Source of the DNA: Archegozetes longisetosus
Lineage: Eukaryota > Arthropoda > Arachnida > Sarcoptiformes > Trhypochthoniidae
NCBI GenBank assembly: GCA_018873245.2
Contig: JAEMBT020000008.1
Coordinates: forward strand, 5,783,569-5,847,568
DNA: 64,000 nucleotides
Reading direction: 5' to 3'
In this document: piece by piece, positions 28,121 through 38,787 of the stretch
Layout of the letters: each line of letters opens with the position of its first letter
How positions within the stretch are numbered: the first letter of the stretch is position 1
The notes under the pieces: model-generated
Seen by the model: only the letters and a program-made list of their open reading frames with translations
What the model was told of the DNA's origin: nothing
Database searches by the model: none
Translations under genes and position numbers: made by a program

Positions 28121-30430
28121 TTAACTTTGAACATATAGCAATATTTTTTTCAAAATACTGTTAACGTCTTGTGGGTTCAGTCTGCTCTCATTCAAGCCCA
28201 AAGCCCACGAATTTCTTTCATTAAGAATTTTTTGACAATTCGGTCGCTTATTTTTCTGGGGTAATCTCATACTCGCAATCAATTCAATCAGATTTGAATA
28301 TTTTTCTTCCAAGTCAGAATTTTGTCCGATTGATCTGAAAATTAAAATTAGATTTAGTACAATAATTTTAAAAATCTGAGTTAAAATCAAAATTTGAACA
28401 ATCAATGCTGGTAGCAATCATTTTAAGAAACTAAGATAAATCTAAGTTGATTGTACTCATTATTGATGTCAACGTTGAATAATTCTTCTGTAATCACTCC
28501 CAAACTATAAATGTCTGTTTTGGTGTCATATTTTGTAGTTTTTAACACTTCAGGTGCCCTGTATTCACGCGTTCCACTATACTTGGTATGCGACTGACCG
28601 TCAAATTTATGAATTGTTGCCAAACCGAAATCCCCTAATTTTATGAATTTATTATTTTTCTCCTGACTTATAAGAATGTTCGTTGGTTTCAAGTCTCTGT
28701 GGATTATTTGAGGACTTTGTTCGTGTAGGAAATTAACAGCTTCTAAGATCCCGATAAACAGTTTACATGAGATATAATAACCCAAAGGGCTCATTATTTG
28801 ATTTGGCTTTCGATTCAATTCTGAATTTAAGTTAATCATTCCTTTCTCTAATGTGTTGGAACACAATTCCATTTGAATGTGTAATAGAAGGGGATTGTGA
28901 GGATCGAAAACAACATGACCTGAACTAATATTTTTATGCTTATCATAACCATCAGTTTGGATATAATTATTTTCAGTCCAGAAACATTTCAACTTCACAA
29001 CAAAATTGCTTTTCAATTTAGACAAAATTTCTATTTCTTTTTTCACTTTTTCTGTAAGCAGTTCACTGATTGGAATTTTCTTAATAGCATAAAATTGATT
29101 ATCTCTCTTGTTCTTTGCTTTGTAGACAACACCGTAACTGCCAGAAGCAATAAACTTGTGCTCAATGAACTCTTCGCTATACCTCCTATTTTCAGAGTTC
29201 TCCATGCATTCTTCTGCAATAACTAAATTCGAGAAAAAATTATGCTCAACAGACGATTCGGTGCCAGAAGTCACGTCATTTTTCAGTTTATATGGCATCG
29301 CGAAAGCACTTGAATTAGGCTGAGTTTTCTCATCAGAATAGGCAGTTATCATGTCGAAAACAGAAACTTCTGATTCAACGTTATCGAGCATTTCATTCGT
29401 CAAATATTCATCATCAATGACTCCATCAATAAATGTGTGCTCAATGAACCTCCTATTTTCAGAGTACTCCATATATTCCATGCACTCTTCTGCAATATTG
29501 TTAATAACTACAGTTTTGTATGTCACTTGAAAATAACGAGAGAAAACCTCATCGAAACTCTTGAATTGGGTCTCAGTCGGATTTTTTATCACTTCTTTTC
29601 TACATAGACCCCAAATGAAAACAACTCCTTCTTTCGACAAAGCCATTGAAATGTTGTAATCCCAATGTGACGCGATATCGATGAATTTGTTTTCACTCTT
29701 CAATTTCAACGGAGCTTCACTTAGCTCTTTGCTGTTTCATCTCCGAGTTGTCCGTATTTATTCCAACCGAACACGTAAATATCGCCATCACGCGATAACA
29801 ATAAACTGTGACCTGAACCACAACTTATTTTCTCAAAAACTTCGTCAATTTCGATAAGTTTCGGTGCATTTATTGAGTCATACTTTTTTAACTTTTTGAA
29901 ACCCAGTTGTCCACAATTATTCGAACCCCAACTGAAAACATTTCCCTTCACATGATATGGAATCGACACAAATTCATCCTCTCCACTATCTCCATTCCCA
30001 ATCTGTCCACAATCATTCTGACCCCACGCATAAACTTGACCGTCAATTGTCAAAACAAGTGAATGCGCAAGACCACAACAAATATCGACAATATTTTTAT
30101 CACTCAAATATTGATTCAATTCTGGTTTATATGTCTCAAAATCATATCTTCCATTCCCTAACACTCCGTAATCATTCCAACCCCAACAATAAACTTTTCC
30201 GTCAATAGTGGGCGCAATTACATGAAAACGACCATTCTTGAAATCAACGATTTGTTTCTTGCTCAATTTTTCATTTCGAGTCAACTTTCTTACTTCATTC
30301 TCGTGACCAAAACCTAAAACTCAGTAATGATTACTACAAAAAACAAAAGTTTGTCGTCATTTGTGACAATGATCAAATTGATTTTATATCTATTATATTC
30401 AAAACCATAAACTTCAAAAACATGAAAAAG
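28121..30430 (-). pseudogene. RCC1-kinase copy B, kinase intact but propeller damaged
   Basis: The kinase (28457 to about 29160, last exon 28121-28334) keeps all core motifs: ASGSYGVVYKAK, YAIKKIP, IIHRDLKPTNIL, LGDFGLA and YRAPEV. The RCC1 part (about 30300 down to 29720) has lost one blade segment in frame (PYHV joins directly to KGNVFSWG), and its first blade holds a frame break and a TGA where copy D has Gly. The usual MDEINKY start is missing: homology begins at LFHVF near 30430. A further one-base gap near 29742, in an A run, separates blades from kinase and may be a base-calling error. The linker contains an internal duplication (EECME...SENRR...FIEH twice). It could still yield a shortened protein from a downstream ATG; I lean to pseudogene. 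Confidence 0.65.
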
Positions 30431-30437
30431 TTTCGTT

Positions 30438-30633
30438 AAGAACATTTAATCTTATCTTGAGTTCGGAACAGATTCTCATTCCCAGTTCAAATTTTAGTCT
30501 GAACGAGAATCTAATTCAAGAATATGTTTTATAATTTTTAGAATGTATGGATCTCTATCTTGATGCAAAATTTCAAAGCTTTCAGACTCTCTTCAAGCAT
30601 CAAATTCATTTGCATTCAATGTCCATGACTCTT
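30438..30633 (+). repeat. dispersed repeat, copy 2, between RCC1-kinase copies B and C
   Basis: Same repeat as 22923-23075. It fills exactly the gap between the broken 5' end of copy B and the truncated 3' end of copy C, so it marks a rearrangement breakpoint or an insertion. Confidence 0.75.
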
Positions 30634-31871
30634 TTATTGAATCATGAATTCATGAATGAAAGCTAAACCAAAATCAGCTAATTTTACGAATCTTCCATTC
30701 ATTCCATTAGTTATCAGAATATTAGACGGCTTCAAATCTTTGTAAATTATTGGAGGATTTTGGTTATGCAAATAAGCAACACTTTCTAGAATTTCAAGGA
30801 ATAGTTCACTTGATATATAGTAATAAAAAGGACTTTTAAATTGTATTTGATCCAATTCTTGACTCAGTTTAATTATGGCTTCTTCAAGTGTGAATGAATA
30901 CAATTCCGTCTGAATGTGTAGCATAAAAACATTGTTTTGGCCGAACACTTCATGATCTGAACTTATGTTTGTTGAATTCTTATACATTTTATATCCATTG
31001 GTTTTGATGTAATTGTCTTCAATCCAAACTGATTCAAGTCTCACAATGAAATTATTATCTTTCAGTTTTGGAAGAATTTCTATTTCTTTTGTCACTTTTT
31101 CATAAATCATTTTATTGAATGGAATTTTCTTAATAACAAAAAACTCATTGTTTTTCTTATTTCTTGCTTCGCAAACGATACCATATGTTCCGGTAACAAT
31201 ATATTTATATTCAACAAATTCTTTATTATATCTTCCGTTTCCAGTGTATTCTCCGAGTATTTTCTCGACATCTATTGCTTTAGGTGTGATTTGAAAATAA
31301 CGAGCGAAAGTCTCATCGAAACTATTGAATTGCTTCTCAGTTGGAGTTTTTATCACTTCTCTTCCACATTTGCCCCAAACGAAAACAATTCCTTCTTTCG
31401 ACAAAGCCATTGAAATGTCGTATTTCCAATGTGACGTGATGTCGATGAATTTGTTTTCACTCTTCAACTTCAAAGGAATTTCGCTTCGCTCTTTGATTGT
31501 TTCATCTCCGAGTTGCCCGTATTTATTCCAACCGAATACATAAATATCGCCATCACGCGTTAACAATAAACTGTGTGCTGGACCCCAACAATAAACTTTT
31601 CCGTCAGAAGTGCGCGCAATTACGTGAAAATTACCATTCATGAAATCAACGATTTGTTTGTTGCTCAAGTTTTCGTTTCGAGTCAAATTTTTCACTTTAC
31701 TTTTATTATGACCAAAAACATAAGTTTCGTCGTCATTTGTGACAATGATCAAATTTTTATTAATTGTACTAAAATCATAAACTTCAAAAACATAATAAGT
31801 TTGATTTTTTTGATGAAATCTTGCTTCAATTTCAACTGTTGGAAAATTTCGTATTTGTTGATTTCGTCCAT
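30634..31871 (-). pseudogene. RCC1-kinase copy C, truncated at both halves
   Basis: Starts at 31871 with MDEINKYEIFQQLKLKQDF; a one-base gap in a T run near KIKL then shifts the frame. Only the first blade and part of the second are present before CWG joins directly to AHSLLLTRDGD of a late blade, so about three blades are deleted in frame. The kinase has a degenerate N-lobe (VTGTYGIVCEAR, VIKKIP in place of AIKK) and IIYKDLKPSNIL instead of HRDLKP, so the catalytic His-Arg is lost. It stops just after LADFGLAFIHEF, where repeat 30438-30633 begins. The C-lobe and last exon are absent. The roughly 110 bases upstream match those of copy D closely. Confidence 0.82.
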
Positions 31872-31877
31872 TTTCGC

Positions 31878-31981
31878 GATTGCACAAAATTTTGTCTCAT
31901 GGAAACGAAAATTTTTATCGCACTCAAACAAAGAAAGTTATCTTATCTCTGTGCCTAACGTCAGAGTTGCTGGCTGTGTTT
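31878..31981 (-). promoter_or_regulatory. conserved 5' leader/proximal promoter of copy C
   Basis: Nearly identical to 34289-34392 upstream of copy D. Read on the minus strand it contains CTGACGTTAGGCACAGAGAT, then AAGATAA, then TTGAGTGCGATAAAAATTTT before the start codon. Transcript starts cannot be placed from sequence alone. Confidence 0.45.
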
Positions 31982-32102
31982 AATTTGAAGGATCTCCATT
32001 GAACTTCCGGAACCAATCACTTAGGCTTCAACGAAAACTTTGAATAGATTGCAAATTTGTATCTATTTTGTATTTATTTAGAACTTGTATAAACAATGAA
32101 AT

Positions 32103-34282
32103 TTAGAAATTAAGTCGTTGTTTGGTTCTAAGGAATAAAATATGAAAAAATTCATCGTGATGAATAATGTTTTTCGGCTCAAATTCTTCTAAACTCAAGG
32201 CCCACAATTTGCTTTCTCTCAGAATTTGTTCACAATTCGGACGCTCGAGTTTTCTGTTAAAAGTCATTCTATTGGTTAGATTAAATAAATTCCGATATTT
32301 TTCCTTCAATTCAGAGTTCTCTCCAATAGGACTAAAATTGATAGAAAATTAATTTTAATCATAATATAAAAATGAATGAAGTGAATATATTACTCATTGA
32401 TGTCAATGTTGAATAATTCTTGGATGATTATTCCTAAGCTATAAATATCTGCTCTGGAATCATATTTATTAGTTTCATTTACTGTATTAGAACTTGTTGA
32501 ATGGTTAACTTGTACTTCAGGTGCCATATAATTACGAGTTCCAGCACCTTTCGTATGCGATTGACTGGCAAACTCGTGAACAACTGCCAAGCCAAAGTCA
32601 GCTAATTTGACGAATCTACCATTCAGTCCATTCGTTATGAGAATGTTAGTTGGTTTCAAATCCCTATGAATTATCGAAGGACTTTGTTTATGCAAGAAAT
32701 CGACACACTCCAGGATTTCTATAAACAATTCACTCGAGATAAAATAACCCAAAGGACTCATAACTTGTGATACTTTCTGATTCAATTCTCGATTCAACTT
32801 ATTTATCGCATCTTTTAAAGTGAATGAACACAATTCCATTTGAATGTGTAACAAAAAAGCATTTTTTGATGTGGATAATTCAGGACTTGGATTGTGGTTT
32901 TTGTTACTTAAAGCAGAATAATTGTCTTCAATCCACATGGATTCCAATTTCACGACAAAATCACTTTTCAATTTTCTCAAAATGTCTATTTCTCTCTCAA
33001 CACTACTTTTCAATTTTGAATCAGTTTCGATTTCTTTTGTCACTCTTTCACTAATCATTTCGTTGATTGGAATTTTCTTAATGGCATAAAATAAATTGTC
33101 TTTTCTATTCTTTGCTGCGCATACAATGCCAAAACTTCCGGAACCAATTAATTTGTATTCAATGAATTGTTCGCTATACCTTCCGTTTCCAAATTGTTTA
33201 TCGATAACTTTTGTATTGTATGTGATTTGGAAGTAATAAGCGAAAGCATCATCGAAACTCTTAAATTTGGAGGCGAATGGAGTTTTTATCACTTTTTTCC
33301 CAAATGAAATTCCAAGAAAAGTGGAAACACCTTTATTTCCACATTGACCCCAAATGAAAACAATTCCTTCTTTTGACAAAGCCATTGAAATGTTGTAATC
33401 CCAATGTGACGCGATGTCGATGAATTTGTTTTCACTCTTCAATTTCAATGGAGTTTCACTTAGCTCTTTGATTGTTTCATCTCCGAGTTGTCCGTTTTCA
33501 TTACTACCGAACGCGTAAATATCGCCATCACGCGATAACAACAAACTGTGATTGTAACCACAACTTATTTTCTCAAAAACTTCGTCAATTTCGACAAGTC
33601 TCGGTGCATTTCTTGAGTCATTTTCTTTCAACCTTTTGAAACCCAATTGTCCATAATAATTCCAACCCCAACTGAAAACATTTCCCTTCTCTGTTAAAGC
33701 CATTGAATGATCCTCACCACAAGCAATCGCTTTAACTTTCTCTCCATTGAATTCATTGACATGATATGGAATCGACACAACATCATTATTTCCATTCCCA
33801 ACCTGTCCAGAACTACCCAAACCCCACGCATAAACTTGACCGTCAGTTGTCAAAACAAGTGAATGATAAGCACCACAACAAATGTCGACAATATTTTTAT
33901 CACTCAAATGTTGATTCAATTCTGGTTTGTATGTCTCGCGATCATTTCTTCCATTCCCTAATACTCCGTAATAATTCCGACCCCAACAATAAACTTTTCC
34001 GTCAATACTGCGCGCAATTGCATGAAATAAACCATTCTTGAAATCAACGATTTGTTTGTTGCTCAAGTTTTCGTTTAGAGTCAAATTTTTTACTTCATTC
34101 TCATGACCTAAAACTCCCCAACGATTACCACCAAAAACATAAGTTTCGTCGTCATTTGTGACAATGATCAAATTGATTTTGTTCGACCAAATTTCAAAAA
34201 CATGAAAAAGTTTGATTTTTTTGACGAAATCTTGATTCAATTTCAACCATTTGAAAATTTCGTATTTGTTGATTTCGTCCAT
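32103..34282 (-). CDS. RCBTB-type RCC1 propeller fused to a C-terminal PEK-like protein kinase (copy D, whole)
   Basis: Two exons, 32394-34282 and 32103-32331, join in phase (AATGA|GT...AG|TCC) for 705 residues. Residues 1-360 form an RCC1 beta-propeller whose order of landmarks matches RCBTB1/2: a short helical start, VTNDDETYVFG, repeated VYCWG/VYAWG/VFSWG blades, and a last blade FIWGQCG...FKSFDDAFAYYF. Where RCBTB proteins have BTB domains, a kinase follows: glycine loop GSGSFGIV (380-387), Lys 402 in YAIKK, IIHRDLKPTN (537-546), DFG (562-564), MAPEV (586-590). The long insert between beta4 and beta5 and the WIEDN...LHIQMELC pattern resemble eIF2alpha kinases (PERK, GCN2). A helix-C segment is duplicated (VTKEIETDSKLK then VEREIDILRKLK). 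The start at 34282 agrees with sister copies; an upstream in-frame Met at 34339 is possible. Catalytic residues are present, so an active Ser/Thr kinase is predicted; substrate and role are unknown. Confidence 0.85.
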
Positions 34283-34288
34283 TTTCGC

Positions 34289-34392
34289 GATTGCAAAAAA
34301 ATTTTGTCTCATGGAAACAAAAATTTTTATCGCACTCAAACAAAGAAAATTATCTTATCTCTGTGCCTAACGTCAGAGTTGCTGGCTGTGTT
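34289..34392 (-). promoter_or_regulatory. conserved 5' leader/proximal promoter of copy D
   Basis: Matches the region upstream of copy C (31878-31981) almost base for base, including GACGTTAGGCACAGAGATAA on the minus strand. No other upstream element is recognised here. Confidence 0.45.
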
Positions 34393-34690
34393 CATTTTGA
34401 AAGATCTCGAATGAATCGAGCTTTCATTCGACTCTCCAGACTGACCTACTCAACTTTTGCACTTGTCCTCCAATTCTAAAGTTAAGCCTTACAAGTTTTG
34501 GAAATCTACTCCCAATCTCCAGTCCGCACTGTACATTCGCTTTCTCTCCAACTATTCATGTTCAAGTTGCAAAAGTTGAAAAGGCCAGTCTTGCTCTCCT
34601 GATTGACACCAGTTCTGATCATTCTGTCAACAGACCACCTCAATCTGTTGACTTCTGCTTACCTGAGGCCTTTACTCTCACTTTCGACAT
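34376..34690. repeat. duplicated 5' flank shared by copies D and E
   Basis: Aligns with 41266-41560 over about 300 bases (common strings include TTTTGCACTTGTCCTC, CTCCAGTCCGCACT, TCAATCTGTTGACTTCTGCT). It shows that copies D and E were duplicated together with upstream DNA. It is less AT-rich than the surroundings. No convincing reading frame is shared by the two copies. Confidence 0.8.
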
Positions 34691-35210
34691 ATTGAGGAAA
34701 CAGATGGCAAATCAGGCTTCGCGCATGGCGCCTATGTGTTACTATCTGAAATGGTATCCATTCCCTCAGGCTTGCACCACAACCACAATCTTCCTTTCAC
34801 TCAGCTAGAGGCCTCTACTCCCGCCATCACTCATTGAGCTTCCTTCAGTGTCGAGGGAACGGATCGCAAGTCAGGATTCACACATGGCGCCTATGTGTTA
34901 CTAACTGAAATGGTTTCCACTCCCTCAGGCTTGCACCACTTCCACAGTCTCTCCTTTCATTCCCACAGCCTTCAGCTCCTACACATCAGAACATGCAACA
35001 TACTTGCTTCGCCACTCTTAGTATCTTTTTAGCTACAGACCTCTATCTCAGTCAGACCCTTTACTTACATTAAACTTAAAAGTACAAAGAGCACGGATTA
35101 GATTCAGTATAGACACTCAGGCTCTGCACCACACCCAATCTTACCTTTTGCTCTCTCACGCTTCACTCAGCTAGAGGCCTCTACTCCCGCCACAGCTCAG
35201 ATGACATCAT
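34691..35210. repeat. internally repeated, less AT-rich block upstream of copy D
   Basis: Two direct copies of about 100 bases (34691-34797 and 34853-34955) share CATGGCGCCTATGTGTTACT and CCCTCAGGCTTGCACCAC. A third partial unit at 35126-35207 repeats CACTCAGCTAGAGGCCTCTA seen at 34797-34827. Parts also recur near 41540-41600 upstream of copy E. Nature unknown; no coding frame survives across the units. Confidence 0.7.
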
Positions 35211-36012
35211 GTGATCCAATTGTGGTACGACGAGCTTAAGATTGCACCAACAACAAAGTTTTATTGTTTTCACCTTCAAGTCAGTGCTATTTATAAGTTT
35301 ATAATAAACTAAAAATTTAGTCAGAATATGTTATTCATAGATTGAAAATGTTCTTAGGTCACTTTTTACGCCTAAGACTTCTTAGCAAATTTGGTGCATA
35401 AGTTTTGTTGTATTTTCAGACATTTGAAGTACCCATATATTTATGACCAAAAAATAAATGAATGTGACTATTGAACAATTGCGAAAACTGCAACTTTGAC
35501 CTGAAAAGAACCAATAACTGCTTTATTTTAGTTGCTATGCTATATTCGAAGCCTTAGAATCAAAGTTAACGTAAACATTAAAACCGTTACCAGTTTTACG
35601 AGACTAGACTGAAGTCTGTCTCACATTTAAGTCAATGTTATTGCTGTCAATTTTTTCCTTCAACTCATTAAAACTGGAACTTAAAATCAGAGCTGAGAAT
35701 AGGTTTTCTTTTCGTTGTAAAAATTGTCAGAGCCTCCAATTTGAAAGTGTGGTTCTAGTACTACACTACAATTGAATAAACTTAAACATGAATTAATTTT
35801 GCTTTTATTATATTGATTTTGACTTATTTACCAAATGGATATTCAGTAGACTACAAATAATGCAGTGATTGATTGACATGAATTTGTTTGATTAATTGAA
35901 AAGAGGCTCTAAAATGTCGAAACCTCGAATTTAAATACTTTCGGATTTTTAATATTCAAGTCATGAAACAAGTTTGCAGACAGTCATAGATCTAACCATA
36001 GATCAGTAATGG
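35211..36012. other. AT-rich spacer, nothing recognised
   Basis: No gene, repeat or structured element was recognised between the repeated block upstream of copy D and the GAGCTCG cluster. Confidence 0.5.
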
Positions 36013-36165
36013 AGGACAAAAGCTCGAGCCTGACAAGCTCGGCTCAAAGCTCGGCTCGACAACTCTTTTGAGCTTGAAGCTCAGGCTCGAAGCTCATTTA
36101 TCAACGAGCCGGGCTCGCATAAGCTCAAGCTCGGAGCTCGAGTAGGCGAGCTTTCAAGCTTGTTA
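36013..36165. repeat. GAGCTCG/AAGCTCG-rich low-complexity cluster
   Basis: About 150 bases packed with overlapping AGCTCG, GGCTCG and GAGCTT words on both strands, much richer in G+C than the flanks. It lies about 50 bases before the duplicated AP180 block. Because the core word is palindromic, the cluster can fold on itself. Confidence 0.85.
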
Positions 36166-36218
36166 CCAAAATTTCGATTACTCATCTGGTGTATAAATAA
36201 ACATGAAGTTTGACTTCA

Positions 36219-37972
36219 ATTTTTAATGTGTTGCAAATTGGTCTTTTTTCCGAAGTCTTTCATTTGTTTCTTATCTTTAAGTCTGAGTTGTTTTCTTGTT
36301 TTTAATCAATTATTAGTTTGCGTTTTATGTCTAGTTATGTCTCATTTGAGTTTACTTTGTTTTAGTTAATTTGTATATTGTTTACGAATTCCTTTAGAAT
36401 TGTTATCTAATTTTTGATGCGTTTATTATTACAAAATTTAAGCGAAGCCTAACTTAGCACTAGATTTCCTAAAAAAGTCCTTTTAATAATCAGTTATCTA
36501 TTCGAATATTATTAAGTTAGACTCTTTCAGTTGAGCTCAAGTTGAAGAAAGAGATCCAGAAATTAAAAGCGTAATTAAGTATTGAAAATAAAAGTATGAC
36601 CTAATTTAGAGATACGAAATCACACTTTTTTTTCAAATAGTATTTATATGTAATTCTGACAAATAAGTGGGCGTTAATTGTGATAAACAATGCATATTAT
36701 GATACCGTATCCTTTCATATAATCGATTCATTAATTTGCAATTGAGTTCTCTCTATAACTGAATAATTTGTAAATCTATTCGTAATGGATAGCACTTTGG
36801 GACTGATAGTGATTCTCACCTGTGCTTCACCTCAATATTGAGTACATTATATATGTATTGAATTGCCCCTAAATGTATTGATTTCAGCTTCACGATCGCG
36901 ACCTTTGAACCTAACGTCTCGTATTGTAGACTCAATGCAATCGTACCAATAAATCAAATTTGGTTTTACCCAATCTCAGCTGGTGTTTCAATATCAATTT
37001 TTCAGCCTTTTCTATCTCTCCAAACTTTAACTTAGTTATAATCTAAAAATAATGCTGAGAAAAGATTTGAAGAGTTGATAATGTTTTTTATTTCATTTCT
37101 TTCCAAACAAGTAACTGAAATGAGTTTTCAATTGAGGCTTAAATTAATTGAAATTAGATAATTTCTGCTACATAGATATTAGAAGTGATGATTGAATAGA
37201 AGCCTAAATTGATTAAAACTTTGATTATACTTAGATTTATTGCAATGTACTCATGAACCAAATGTTTCGATACCCCAATTGGCGAATTTACTAATTGAAA
37301 GAACAAACCATTCGAGTTGGGTCGTAGTATTTAAAGCACTCGTAACTGTTCATCAACTAATGTGTTATGGAAATGAAGTAAGTCTTTTAAAATGAAATAA
37401 TCTTAAATTATACTAAATTATGCAAATATTGACTCTAAACTGCTTGAAATGCGCACACGTTAAACACTAACAAAAGTCCTGACAGACGATTACCACATAA
37501 CTAATATTCTCTTATTTTTAAGTAAACTAATTGAGAAAACTGTGCAATAGGTTCTGTACAATAGGTTCTGTACAATAGGTTCTGTGCAATTGGTTCTGAC
37601 CAAAGCTGTACCCCTTTTACGAAATGTTTTATGTCTGTAATTAGCATAAGAAATATTATAAACCTTTTACCATCTGTTCGACTGAGCCATGTGCTCAAAA
37701 ATCAAGTTTGCATTACGAAATCAGTTCTTTATAGATAATAATTATGTTAGTCATCAAATCATAAGCTTTGATATACTCAATACAAAATGTTTTCCAACTC
37801 AGTCTAAATCCTGGTTCAAACATTTAAACTCTAGTGTTTGAACTATTGATGAATAATCAATAATTTAATATAAAGTTATTTATGAAATGTACAAAGCCTT
37901 AGAAGAATGCATTCAATTTTTCTTTCAACTGATTGTAGTCCATTGTATTTAATGGAGTCACATGAAATTTTG
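36219..37972 (+). repeat. duplicate of AP180 intron 1-exon 2-intron 2 block
   Basis: Same orientation as, and nearly identical to, 13324-15043, about 23 kb away. Differences are scattered single bases, a GA insertion near 36550 and a 14-bp unit (CAATAGGTTCTGTRC-like) expanded from two to four copies at about 37547-37600. Exonic and intronic parts are equally conserved, so the copy is recent and made at DNA level. It ends where a foldback element begins. Confidence 0.93.
37235..37377 (+). pseudogene. orphan copy of AP180/PICALM exon 2
   Basis: A 143-base exon identical to 14336-14478, with intact TTAG acceptor and GTAAGT donor, encoding [19 protein letters not shown] and onward to CYGNE of the ANTH domain. 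No other AP180 exon is nearby, so alone it cannot make an ANTH domain. It lies on the strand opposite to the neighbouring RCC1-kinase genes. Confidence 0.9.
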
Positions 37973-38453
37973 CGGTTTTCACTAAAACAACGTTTATCTC
38001 CTCTGATTAACAATTAATATGCTAAACTTATGAAAATATTTAAAAAAAGATTTTAAAATTTATGCTTTTACAAAGGAGTTAGTCAGATTTCGTCTAATCG
38101 TCCACCAAGCCAATATGGGTATTAAATTAAAGCTTTTGAAGAATAGAATTGAAAGCAAAAAGAATTTTTCAAAAATATGAAGACCGAGAAGAGATGAATT
38201 TTAAATATTGACGTCAAAAAATTAAATACGTTAAAAAATTCATATCTCCTCTCAGCCTTCATATTTTTGAAAAATTCTTTTTGCTTTCAATTCTATTCTT
38301 CAAAAGCTTTAATTTAATACCCATATTGGCTTGGTGGGCGATTAGGCAAAACCTAACTCCTTTGTAAAAGCGTAAATTTTTAAAAATATTTTCATAAATT
38401 TAGCATGTTAATCGTTAATCGGGGGAGATAAACGTTTTTTTAGTGAAAACCGC
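37972..38453. mobile_element. foldback MITE with roughly 230-bp inverted arms
   Basis: Termini GCGGTTTTCACTAAAA and its complement enclose 482 bp that is almost entirely an imperfect palindrome, e.g. GCTTTTGAAGAATAGAATTG on one arm and its complement on the other, with a short AT-rich loop near 38220. No coding capacity. Target duplication unclear, so the superfamily is unassigned. It sits exactly at the right end of the duplicated AP180 block. Confidence 0.85.
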
Positions 38454-38577
38454 GTTTAAATTGGATAAGTATTTCAAAAGTTATTTAGGTTTGAATACTG
38501 GTAGTTAGTTTCTAAACTGAGTGTATGTTTAGAATATAATAATTTTATATAAACATTTTAATAGACAGAAAATATGG

Positions 38578-38706
38578 ACACAGTGCTCAGTTGGTGCTCG
38601 GTGCTCGAGCACCTTCAAAAAACGAGCAGCGAGCACTTCGATTTCGCCGAGCATGAGCGCGAGCACTGAGCACCAAACTTCGTCCGAGCACGAGCAGTGA
38701 GCACGC
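38578..38706. repeat. GAGCAC/GTGCTCG-rich low-complexity cluster
   Basis: About 130 bases dense in GAGCAC, GTGCTC and CGAGCA words, including GGTGCTCGGTGCTCGAGCACC. It is similar in style to the cluster at 36013-36165, but with a different core word. G+C-rich island between the foldback element and copy E. Confidence 0.85.
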
Positions 38707-38787
38707 TCATCATTGCTAATACATATGTATCACCACATAGCGCAATATACAGCATTGCACTATATAGTACAATATGTAACACTACTT

